Part shown: one piece after another, positions 11,910 through 23,131 of the stretch | Layout: every line of letters begins with the position of its first letter | How positions within the stretch are numbered: position 1 is the first letter of the stretch | Origin: Volutella citrinella | Lineage: Eukaryota; Ascomycota; Sordariomycetes; Hypocreales; Nectriaceae | Assembly (NCBI GenBank): GCA_034401135.1 | Contig: JAWZSP010000003.1 | Span: 2,666,001 to 2,730,000 of the forward strand | Direction of reading: 5' to 3' | DNA length: 64,000 nucleotides | Notes under the pieces: model-generated | Databases searched by the model: none | Told to the model about the DNA's origin: nothing | What the model saw: the letters and a program-made list of their open reading frames with translations, nothing else | Made by a program: the position numbers and the translations under genes

Positions 11910-12562
11910 GCGGCTGGCACGGATGAGATGGAGACACACGGGGCTGGTTTTGAAATGATGGCCTGGGAATGACATGACTTCTGATGGTACCATGTATCAC
12001 GAGTCGACGCTACGTCGATGATTTATGAATGAAAGCACTTACATCAGCCTCGACCCCCCTCATTGATCAAACATCTCCTTGTCTCGTGAGGTCACCACTG
12101 CAAACGCTACACACACACGTGCGTGACATGACACAGAATGATTGTGGACTTGGCATTGCATTTCGCCCAATTTCGTCATTTATTTCCATTGGTTCCATAT
12201 CTAATTTTGCGGATATCCAGTGTCCCCGCGTTGGCTAAAACGCACCCTTCGTTTTCCATCCATTATTGATTTATCATACATTTCCGCGCCATGACACGCC
12301 GGGCACCACATAACACATGAGATAGATAGTAGGGGCATTGTAAGACGAGGACCGGAGCCCAGGTACAGAGTAGTGAGAATGGAAAGACAAGGAAAGAGAA
12401 AAGTGAAAAAAAAAAAGCAGACTGAGGGGTATCGGTTTGGGGCCGGCAGGTAACGTCTCATCTATCGAGCGAATGCCGTGCCCCCTTCTCATTCGCGGCT
12501 CCAAAACATACTGTAGTTTCGGAGCCTTCGCTGAAGTGTATGTGTGATGCGTACAAACATCT
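11910..12562. other. Intergenic between convergent genes
   Basis: This holds the 3' flanks of the nuclease (+) and Sec7 (-) genes. The Sec7 side is AT-richer with an A-tract near 12409. No gene is seen. Confidence 0.6.
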
Positions 12563-15500
12563 TCACGGTCGGAGGGTGACGTCGCCATCCTCGCCGCCGC
12601 TAACCTCCATCTCGCCATCGCTGAGCTCGCCCCGTGCGGCCCGGTGTGCGAGGTCCCTCTCGGCGTAAACCTCCGTCTTCCTCGCCTCGGCCTGCTGCAG
12701 ACAGTCGACATAGGTCCTGAACTTGACAATCTCCCGGAGCAGGTACGCGCTCTTCCGCTCCCAGTTGGCCATGGCCTTGGCAGCGTTGGCCGCCCTCGGC
12801 GTAAATGCGAGCAGCATCGGGCTACGCAGCTGGTTGTGAGCTTGCAGGTCCGCCTCGACTCCCTTGACGTAGGTATCCAGCGTGGCGAGCTGATCGGCCT
12901 CGGCAGCGTTGCTGGGCCGCATGCTCTGCGTCGGCGGCGACCAGTCAGCGATATGGATCCGGTCACCGGGGAGTTTGCCGCGGCCGCTGTTGTTTGTAAA
13001 TGCTCCAGCAACATGGTCGAAGCTGGAACCCCGGAAACTGCTGGTGACACTCGACTTTCGTCCGTGCGTGGCTCGGCTCTCGGGGCGGTCCGTCTTGCCA
13101 CCCGTCTCATTGATGGCTGTAACCAGAGCGTTGTTGACAATCGATTCGCTCCACCCGTACTCCACGTTGCTGATGCCACCGACCAATGGGTGGGTGCTGA
13201 GACGCGCGCTCCAGTAGTTGGCCGTGTACACAAACTCCTTGGCGATCTCGGGTGTTCCAACCTGGAACAGGTGCACAGAGCCGTTGGGTAGGCTGAGCGC
13301 CCAGACGTGGGGTCGGCTGCGAGAATACCCAGGGGGAGGCAAAGCCGATGCCAGCGTCTGCCGGAGGCTGAATGTGCCCATGCTCGTGGCATTATCCTGC
13401 CAGTTGCCACCACCAACCACGGCCCCAGCCCCGGGATTCCGTCCCCGCGACTTCTGGCGGAGGGACTTGTTGGGCGTGAAGGAGAACAAGCTCATCTGGC
13501 CCTTCTGGATCACCGCAAAGACCTCGGTCCAATGCCTGTCCTTGGCCTTCTTGTCAACCCCGTGAAGATGATGCTTGTGCGTAACCATGCCCTCCTTCAC
13601 CCACGGTGGGCCGGCAAGTTCGAGGGACTCGTCTTCGAGAAGCTGGGAGGCAGGGAAGTCGGAGCTAAGAATTGAGTGGGCACCATCGGCATACGATTCC
13701 TCGTCTCGGATGATCGCTTGGCTCAGGGCATTGGCAAAGCCAATCGACTGTTGGTAGTCGGCTCGAGGCATCGCCGAGCCAAATGAGTCTTGAGAAACCG
13801 AGGTCTGGGTTCGTCCAAGGGAGTGGCGGCTCCAAGTAGATGAGCCTGTGGGGCTCCACATGGAATTTCCGTCATCGAAGCTTGTGCGGCTTGACGAGAA
13901 GCCATTGCGGGCACCGGCCGGTCGAGATCGGCTCTTGGAAGCCCATCTCGTTGAGTTGGCGCGGCTGTTCTCGGCCACCCGGCCACGCACAGACAGCTGG
14001 CTCTCCGAGGGGGCCTTGCTCAGCACGCTGGGGGTCCTCTTGAGCATTCCCATGACGGAAAGACCACCGCTGTGCGAGTTTTGCATGTTGAGGTTCTTCT
14101 CAGGCTCGGCGCCAAAGAGAGGCAGCCGCTTCTCCTTGATGGAGTTGTACATGGCCTTCAGCACAATCTCCACCTGCTCCTCCCATGCCTTCTTGGAGCC
14201 ATTGAAGGGCGTCTTGACCAATGGGCCACACTCGTCCTCGGTCTCAGGGAGGGTGCCAGAGTCAGCCCTTGGAGGGGGTAGGAACGAGTTTCGGAAGGAC
14301 CTCTTGTCAGGTGTCTCTGTCGACTCGTGCTTCTCGCCATTGAGCAAAGAGCCCCTTTCGGGGAGGACACTGGGGCGGGAGAAGGCGCCAGGCGCCGACT
14401 CGGCTACCGCCTGGGTGATGGTTGTCATGGTGTTCTTGACGAACTGGCTGCGAGTCATCTTCGAATCGATATCTGCCACGTGGAGATCCGTATTTAGAAG
14501 CATAATTGAGTAGCAAATGGTGTGAATAACGTCTAAGAGGTGGTTAGTTCAATAGTCCATGGCTAGCGCGCGAGAAAATGGGGACACAAACCTGTCGCTT
14601 TGAATCCGTGGTTGGGATTGCATTCACACCATCGCTTGGAGAATGCAACCAGAATTCGATCGACTTGCTGGGTCTCTGCCTTGAACACCAAACGCCCGCA
14701 AACCTCGCGCAAGGCATGTACGATATTGTTGTTTGTGAAATCATAGAGTTCCATGTATGCCTGGAGGGTGCGTTGTCGCACGGGGCCTTCTTCGCCCATC
14801 CACGAAGCAGCCTTGTCTTGTTGGATGAACTCCTCATTGCCATCGAAAATCTTGCGGGCCTTCTGGTGATCGTCCTCGGTGGGCTCGCCAATGACGAAAT
14901 CGGGCTCATCAAGCGGTTTGCTTCGAATCTTCTCAAACGTGCCGAGGACCTTGGGGCTAGGGTCCGTTGAGCTCTCGACCCGAACGCTTGGAGGAGCACT
15001 CAACGCGGACTTGTAATCGGTTCCCGTTGATGCTGATGCAGGGCTCGTTGCCCGTGCACCCTCGATAGGCAGGGCGAGGTTCGAACGGTTGGCATCGCTC
15101 TCCGAATCGGTCTGCTCCATCCTATTCATGGATTTCCTGGCCCGGAGAGTGTGATCTTTGCTTGCACGAGCAGGTTGGGGAGATTCCCGCGGAAGATCGA
15201 TGTTTTGCTTTTTGGTCTTCTTGGCGGAAGACCTGCTGCCCCTTAGGGTGCTCTGTTCGTCATCATTGTCGCTACCGTTATCGAGGTTAAGGAAGGAATT
15301 GTTTCGTGTGTTCTCCAGTGTCTTGCCTGGCCGTTCGGGCGGTGGCCGTGTGGGGCTGTCTGTCCGTCGAAGGTGGCTCTGTTCGCCCGAGTTGGTCCGC
15401 ACCGCTCGGATACGAGCATTGGGCGGTGGCGAGTATTCCGGAGAAAACTCCCTCTTGAACTCTGCCCTGTCCGAGGTGTCCCCAGCAGGATCGGGCGAGG

Positions 15501-17424
15501 CGTTGGAGATATCGGCGAGGGGAGACGGGCCTTGGCCAGAGCCTTGCACCGCACCGTTGCGGAGGTACGGGTTCATGACCTTCCGGAGGCTGCTGACGGG
15601 GCTGGGCTCGGCAGCGGGTATGGGTGGTGCGTCCCGCTCCGTGACCTTGATCGGGGGCACTCGGGGCATGGGCGGAGCAGGTTCAGGCATCGGGGGCGCC
15701 TCGTCATGGACCGACTTCTTTCGGCGGCGGAAGAAGGATGAGGTCTTCTTTTGCAGTACGGGGTGGTGGTGTGAGTGGGATGAGGAGGTGTCTCGGGAGG
15801 GTGGAGTTGAGCCATTGGGAGGCATTCTGGCGCGGTCGGACGTCTCAGAGACACCGGCACCAGCAGCAGATTGTGATGAGGATAGGGCGGGTGCGGCAGC
15901 AGCAGAGTCTAGATTGTTGTTGTGGGAGCTGCTCCGGGAAGAGCCAAAGACCCGTCTGAAGAAACCAGGTCTTTCCTTGGGCGGTGCTGCAGGTGCAGCT
16001 GTCGGCCCTCGGCCACCGTGCACGGCCGTATCCTTGCTGCTCTTCTCGTAGCCAACGTGCGGTGCGGGGGCGGAATCGAGGTCAAGGGCAGGCAGGACCG
16101 GAGCGGGCTCCCGTACAGTGCTCTTGCGGCCCGCCGAGCTCTTGAGGGACCGGGTGCTGCGCTTGTGCTCGAGCGGCATCGTCGTTTGCTCTAGGGGCTC
16201 GGGCGGCGGGGGCGGGATGGAGGGCATGGTCGGGATGGGCGCCGCGGACGGGTCGCGGCGGGGACCGGCAGGCACGTTGGGCGTCGGGGCGGCCTCGTAG
16301 TCGTCGTCGAGGAAGTTGTTGGTGAAGTCGACGCGGAAGGGCGACGCCTGCGAGTCGGGTAGGGGCTGGGGCGGCCCGTAGTCGAAGCTGGCGGAGCGGC
16401 CGAAGCCTCGTGCCCAACGCTGGCTGCCGAGGACCTGGACGTAGCCGCCGGCGTCGATGCTGGCGCTGCTGCTGCTCTTGCTCCCTGGCTTTCCGCCTCG
16501 AGAGTGTTTGGGCCGTGAGGGGGGGGCCTGAGAGCGGTAGGCTGCCTCACGGGATCCGCTGTTGAGGCTGTTGAGACGACCGTTGCCGACGTTGATGTTA
16601 TTATTATTATTAATGTTGTTGCTGCTGCTGCTGTTGTGAAGGTTGTAGGCGTTCGGTGGAAAGTTGGAACTGCTGTTGCTACGACGGCCGCGTGGTGGTT
16701 GGCTCGTCACTCGGCAGTTTTCGTCGGCGGCGTCGAGGTCGGAGCTGTACGAGTACTGATGACGGTGCTGCTGTTGCTGATGCGGGTGGTCAGCGGCTCG
16801 AGAGCCGTTGGCTGCAGACGTGGCCGTCCAAGTCCGCGGCGGATTGGGGCCGCCAAACTGGGGTGAGGCCTCGTCGAAGGAATGCGGAAGGGCTCCTGAT
16901 CCAGAGCCAGATGCGTACTTTGTGTCAGCCAACTGTGCCATGGAAAACTGGTCGAGCGACAGGAGCATGTCAGTGACGAGGGAATCGCGCGTGACAGCCC
17001 TGGGTGACAGCGACAGGTCGTGGGAGTCTCGTTGTCGCAGGGGCGCGCGGGCAGGGCCGTCTGCCATGTCGTCCTCGACGGGAGTCGGGTTGTCTAGAAA
17101 GGATTCATGTACGATCCCGGGCGAGGATCTAAGCGCCGGGCTGGCGGCGCTTGGCTGCCGTGACTGTGACTGCGACTTCGACTGCGACTGCGACCGGGAC
17201 TGCGATGTGGTGGGCGGCTTAGACACGCCCGGCGGCGGCGCACGACTACTGACACTGTCCGGCGGCGGCGTCTGCGGCGTGACGTCCCGGCACAACGAGG
17301 GCGACGCAAGGGATGAGGTGTTGAGGTTGAGGTGCAGCTCGGAGCGAGGCGGTCGTCGAGTCCTGCCCGTCGAGGCCATGGCGGCGGTGGGCCCGGGAGC
17401 GGCTCTGCTAGTCTGGATCGACAT
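12563..17424 (-). CDS. Sec7-PH domain Arf guanine-nucleotide exchange factor
   Basis: Two exons, 17424-14592 and 14532-12563, give 1600 residues. The 59-bp intron (GTTTGT...TTAG) splits a GAC codon and falls inside the Sec7 domain. The first 800 residues are disordered, rich in Ser, Pro, Gln and Asn, with SRSQSQSKSQSQS and Asn runs. The Sec7 domain spans about 820-1000: VFKAETQQVDRILVAF carries the predicted catalytic Glu917, and IMLLNTDLHVADIDSKMT is motif 2. A PH domain starts near 1255 (WVKEGMVTHKHHL). A helical segment lies near 1500-1570. The start is the ATG at 17424, the first ATG of the open frame. The architecture matches the fungal Syt1-type class that activates Arf/Arl GTPases at Golgi or endosomal membranes; assignment to that subclass is moderate. 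Confidence 0.9.
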
Positions 17425-20400
17425 CTCTCCTCCAAAGAAGCAACAAGCGAGGGCGGCGTCGACAGCCACGCGCTGGCTGGGCGAATTGCGACGTGACAAG
17501 ACCGTCTTTCGATTCCACGGGGGACGGGGACGGGCGACGGGGAGAGACGGGAGGTACGGTACGTAGTTCTGTCCGTACGTCGTCTCAATTGGAAGTATTA
17601 TGGGCACACTACGAGACGGCCGGCGAGCGGGAGACGAGGCGACCGGGGGGGACCATGCAGGGGCTGGCAAGGCTGGGGCTGGATTTGCACCGCAAAAGTG
17701 AATGGCCTACTGCGTGTACTATCGCCTAAGCGTGCTGGCGCCACGCCTGTCGACTCAGGTTCCCAGTCGAGTCGTGGCCCCGTCTCGTGAGCGTGGCCGA
17801 AATCTAATTAGCGAGCGACGGTGGGAGTTGGGCGATGCGGAGGGAGTGCGTTTGCCCTGAGATTAAAAATCACCATTGATATTCCATTGCTAATTACACC
17901 TGCAGGAACATTGCCAAAGCCCGCCTAGGGCATATAACTCAGCGTGTTAAGGGAAAGGGTTAGGGGGTGGGCGCCCACCGCAGCACCGCGATCTTGGTTT
18001 CTGGTGTTGAAACGACCAGTCCGGCCGCCGATGCCATGTTCAGACACTGCATCCGATGTGTGTGCGTGCCGCTCCAGTCCTGTGCCGTGGCCTCAGCCTG
18101 TCCAGACGGCTGGAACAAGAGAAGACATGCATCGGCGCCCCATGTGCGGGATCAACTTTACTGAATCGGACGGCCAGCCCGTCTATCACCTGAACTTGAC
18201 GCTGCGACTACTGCAGGAGGTTCGGCCAGCCAGGAGAACGACGGGAACCTGCGCCAGGCTGGTGGGGTGCAGTGCGCTGTACCAGCCACCTTGCTCCAGG
18301 CAATAGTGTACCTAGCAGGTACCGCATCGCTGGTCGGATGATTCACGCCCCTGACCGGTACCTGGTCTGTAGTGCTGCTGGTACCTGCCGTAGTGCCTAC
18401 GGCAGTTGGTTTGCTCGCTTGCCTCGGCGGCGCCCAGGTCTAAGCCGTCGATGACCGCCGGCGTGAGAGACTATCGAGAGAGTAAATCGCGGAAAAGGAG
18501 CTCTAGGCATAGGCTAGACACCCAAGGTAGGTTTACAGTTGTAAGGTTTGGACTAACTACCAGTTTCACATAATACTCCGGAATTTCGCAACACCAAGGC
18601 CAACTGCTTCTCAAAGCCAGTGAGAGACGTACCGCCTGTCCTGGCATTGAATCCCACGAGAGGCGCTTCGAACGCTGGTCCCAGCGCCCCACCCAATTCC
18701 TATTCGGGTGCCTCGCAGGTGTCTCTGGTGCCAAAAGCGCTCCACGGGTCCAAGGCGGCGGCGCATGGCCCCATCCCCTGATGGCCCGCTTGTTGCTTCG
18801 GCATCTGGTGATTGGCTGCCCTGAACGCCGGTTCCCACCACCCCCTTTTCGTTCCCTTCTGCTTGCATTCCTCTGCGCACCCTGACTGGACGGCGGCTCT
18901 CATGGAAGAAATGGGCGCCTGTGGCATGGGCCAGGGGCTTTTCCCACCGAACACATCATGGGTCGGCCAGCAGGGGTAGCGGGTTGACTCTGCTTTGTGG
19001 CAGAAGCTCAGGATGGCTGCGTGTGTGCAGTAGTAATTAGCACGTACGGACCAGCAGGAATGATATCTGATGACAGGATGACAAGTCGATTGATGATTGT
19101 TAGGTAGAACCATAGGGTCTATGGTAGGTCCACTCGGCACTCTCTCGCGCATTGCATTTCTAGCACTCTGTGGCACTTCTGAACCATTGGCTGCCACATG
19201 AACGGTTTCTACACTGGTCGTCCTTCATCGGCTGTCGCGGTGGTCTCCTTTTGGTTCTTCCCTCGGTCTGATCTCTGCCAGCCTTCCGTTCTCCTTTTCA
19301 CACACATAAGATGCTAGTGTCCCTGGTCTGGCTCAGAGCGAGGCGTAGACTATCAACTCGGAGTCGACTCTGAAATGTAGCCTCGTTCGCTAATTAGTTG
19401 AATGAGAGTATCAGACACTGGGCTTTTGTGTCTCAGGTTCCGCCGACGGATCTTGGAATCCCCACGAGACTTCAAATTCAAGTTCACATGCCCCGGTACA
19501 CCGCCTGCCCTTCCCCAGCCTGCCAAAACGCTGGTCGACACGCTTAGTTCAGATCCGATGTTGAATCCTTGCAGCTTGGCCACGTTGAGCCCCTTGTTCT
19601 TCATGGGTCAGCAGTTCGTGTTTTGCACCCTCAAGATGTTGCGATTTCATAGTCACGTCACGCTCAGGCAGCAGCAACATCTTGAGAGCGCATTGACAAC
19701 AAAGGCAACCACGCTAATTATTGATGGCAACGCCCCTTATGACAATCAGTCACAGGGATATGATGACCCATGGAAATAATTCACTTGGTGCTTTGTTTTC
19801 GTCCACTATGGCCGTTCTGATTGGCCCGGAGTCTCGCTGGTGGCATCTCGTCGCACATCTCAATTGACGACAGGCATTCCCAGTCCATCAACAAGCCATA
19901 CGCTCAAGCCACAGGCAACGTCAGCTGTCTAACCACGTAGGCACCGTTGTAATATTAAGTCTTGCTTGTTGTTCCCGTATCCACATCCTCGTGGCAGGGG
20001 CATGCGTGTCATTGAATAGCGGGTGGATCGGTCACCAATAAATCCAGGAGCCTACGACTCCAAACAATCAACGTGGCACCTGCGAAAAGCCGTCCATGGT
20101 GCGATCGCATTGTGACGAAATGTGCCGGCCAGCGCAGAAGGATGGCCCCACTCCGTGGAGTCGTGGGTGGTACTACTGTGCATGCTGGTGAAAACGCTGG
20201 TGCTCCTGATCAGCAATTTGTCTGCTTTCGCCGCAAGACGGCAACATGTGTAGATCTCAAACCCAAACTCTGGCCCTCCGCCCGAACCAGGCTTTTGGCG
20301 TGCCTCCGGCCTGCATTGCATAGTGAGGCTAAGACATTTGCCTTGTGCGACGCACATCTCGGGTCATGCAGCCTTGTCACCCGTCAAGCCGATCCTGTAC

Positions 20401-21675
20401 TTCAAGTTCCTTGCGATGATCAATATGTAAATTCCTCAATACGACTCGTAGCGTTGAGCGATTGGGATGCTCCGCGCCCAGCTCTCCATCCGGTAGTTTT
20501 ATGTTGATCATTCTGTTATGAGGCCTGGGGAATTACGATTGTCCCCCACACATCCTTGATGGTACTTGCGGGTAACATTTGCGGCTGACTACGCAAATTG
20601 AACAGAACCATGTTTCATGATATTCTCTTTTTTTAATTGGGGTTTATTGGGGTTTATTTTATTTTTTACAAAAGAAAGAGATGAGACAAGTGGGAACAGA
20701 GAGATTAGAGTACGCCAAGGCAACTTGAACTTGGGGAACGCTGTGTATTCGTACGTTTCTCCACAAAAGTGAGACCTGTGCATGATGCACATCGAAACGC
20801 TTCTTGAATAATTGATGGCACAGTTCAACTGTCCCAGATGATGCAAGTCAGTGAACCACTAAGCACAACTTTAAGTAGGATAGTGGGTACGTCCAGTGTC
20901 GGCCACGAGGCTACTGGCCCACTTGTCAGCTCGCCGCTCATTACTGTGCCACTGATAGTAATTGAAGAAGCACGGAAGACACTGTGTAATTACATGGCAA
21001 ACTCCTTCGTTTTTCTGTCCACTGCAATTGAGGCTGAATGGGGGCCAAAATGGCTGGCGGGTGGCAATCAATCCGGCCAGTAGTGGCGTGGAGCTACAGG
21101 AGGACTGAACGCTGCTTGGCTGCTGAGGTCGCCAGCAAACTCAGCTAACACAGCCAGCACCTCGCTAATAAGCCGACCGCGCCAGAGCATTTACGTCCAG
21201 TGAGTTGGGGTTTGTGAGGGCCCCCGCAAAAGGTGCCCGCCAACCCCGCACGTGCAGGGATCCCACGAGTCCTGGCGCTGGGCCGTGGGCCGTGGGATGC
21301 ACCTGACCAGACGAGATCTTCACAGCCTTGGAATGGCGCCGCCGGCCTTCTCTTTGGTCCCTTGGCGGCCGCGCTGACCGAGCTCTGCCTGGCTAGTGAC
21401 CACCGTCTCTCACCTCTGAACCTTGACAGCCGCTGCACACCATCATCGCCCAGCGGGGTTTGTCCAAGATCCGACATTTCGGAACCTCACCCTGCTGCCC
21501 CCTTCGCCATTGAAGCATCCACACCAATCCATCCATCTTTGCACTGGAGACCGACCCGCAGACGAAGCTCACCTCATCCACCCAGGGGACCACCACCGCC
21601 CATGGGCGTGCTGCAGCATCGCCGGCCTCCTTCTGCGCCAGCCAGTAGCCGTTGCATCATCCAGGCGACGACGAC
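17425..21675. other. Long intergenic region (4.25 kb), no supported gene
   Basis: This contains the Sec7 promoter side and the upstream region of the PF11951-type regulator. Short open frames lack domains. Around 20620-20680 there is a T-rich tract with two copies of TTGGGGTTTATT. A CTAAC/CAG pair near 18551 has a donor only 37 bp away and was not accepted as an intron. Confidence 0.5.
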
Positions 21676-23070
21676 ATGACGCCCTTTTCCGTGACTGACA
21701 ACTCTTCCTCCCCTACCAACAGCTGGCCCCTCGACCAATTCGGTCAGGACCCAGACTTCCTCGCCTACCAGGAGGAGCTGCGATGCCTCATCTTCAACAG
21801 CGCCCAGACTGCCGCGCCCTCGCGTGAGGGGTCCCCCGCGCCCGGCGACGAGGGCCCGCACAAGGAGGACTCCTCCGATGTGCAGGCGCAGACCAAGGCA
21901 GCCCTCTCCAAGGGCCGCCGCCTCGAGTACCTCAAGAACTGGGTCGCCGAGGTCGCCCCATGGCTCGACATGTTTGACAGCGACAAGGCATTCACCGTCC
22001 AGGTCCCCGTCCTGGCCCGTCGGTGCCCGGCTCTCCTCTACGCCATGCTGGCTCTCTCGGCCCGCCAGCTTGAGCGCAAGGAGTGCAAACAGGGTTCGTT
22101 TGACAGCCTGGAGTTATACCAGGAGGCCATCCGCCTGTTGACGCCCCTCTTGCAAGTACACGATCTGACCATCATCCCGATTTGCGTCATCCTCTGTTGT
22201 CTCGAGATGATGTCCGCCAGTCCCCATGACTGGCGCCGCCATCTTGAAGGCTGTGCCGCGCTCTTTGACGCCTTTGATATCAACGGATTCAGCGGCGGCC
22301 TACTTCAAGCTGTGTTTTGGTGCTACGCAAGAATGGGTGGGTGTTGCCATGTCCGACAAGTGCTTCATTGCTAACCGTCTACAGATCTCTGCGGCGCCAT
22401 CATTTCGGATGGTACACAAGGAACCCTTGTTCCCTTGGACAAGTGGCTCCCTCCTGGTTCTGATGCAGACTCGGCAGCCGCCCACTTCAGGGAGCACCGC
22501 TCTCCAGACATGCATGCCAACTATGCCGTCTATCTCTGTTCCAAGGTCTGCGAGCTTGTTGGTGACAGAACCCGCTATGTCGAGCTCGGCGAGAACAACG
22601 GCTGCGACTCGGCCGACTTTGAGGCGCGCTGGCTGAGGCTATGGCATGAGCTCCAGGCCTGGCTTCAAGACCGGCCCGACGAAGCCGTCCCCGTACAGTC
22701 CATTGACAGTCGTCCCTTTCCTCAGATCCTGTTCGTCCACTGGGCAGCCATCTCCTCCAACCAATTATACCACACAGCATGCATCCTGCTGCTACAGGCT
22801 AAGCCTCGCGAGATCAGGCTAGACGCAGGTCTAACAGGCTCCTCGATATGGCACGCCAAAAGCATTTGCGGAATCTCCCTCACCAACCCCCACGCCGGCT
22901 GCCTCAACAATGCGGTCCAGCCACTCTGGGTCGCTGGGCGGTTGCTGAGCCACAAATCGGAGCACCTGCTCGTTTCAAGGCTCATCCAGAGCATAGAATC
23001 AATGACAGGCTGGGCAACCGGTTGGCGAATCACCGACCTGGAAGCCGCCTGGGGACACAAGGTCCGATGA
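21676..23070 (+). CDS. PF11951-type regulator lacking a Zn2Cys6 cluster
   Basis: Exons 21676-22336 and 22385-23070 encode 448 residues. The 48-bp intron (GTGGGT...TACAG) restores a GAT codon, giving the characteristic ARMDLCGAIISDGTQGT segment. The protein carries the fungal transcription-factor middle region (Fungal_trans_2 type), with LLYAMLALSARQLERK, WRRHLEGCAALFDAF and, near the C-terminus, ISSNQLYHTACILLLQ and SIWHAKSICGISL. The first ATG of the frame precedes a Ser/Pro-rich stretch, and no CxxC zinc cluster is present or seen upstream. It may act as a co-regulator or have lost DNA binding. Its C-terminal half is paralogous to that of the convergent gene ending 61 bp away. Confidence 0.85.
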
Positions 23071-23131
23071 AGCATCACAAAGGCGGAACAATAGTCGAAA
23101 AATCAAGTGGCAATTTCTTTTTAACTTGGTC

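Noticed and set aside
15070..15090. B-box-like GGTTCGAA, considered for a tRNA gene
   Set aside because: It lies within the Sec7 coding exon, with no A box or cloverleaf pairing around it. No other convincing tRNA was seen.
15158..16051. 297-codon open frame antisense to the Sec7 gene
   Set aside because: It lies inside a low-complexity exon of a well-supported gene. Composition is skewed and no motif is present.
17940..17970. Telomere-like AAGGGTTAGGG
   Set aside because: This is a single short match, not a tandem array; chance occurrence.
18527..18563. GTAGGT...CTAACTACCAG intron-like segment
   Set aside because: Only 37 bp, shorter than any intron supported in this window, and flanking frames are not protein-like.
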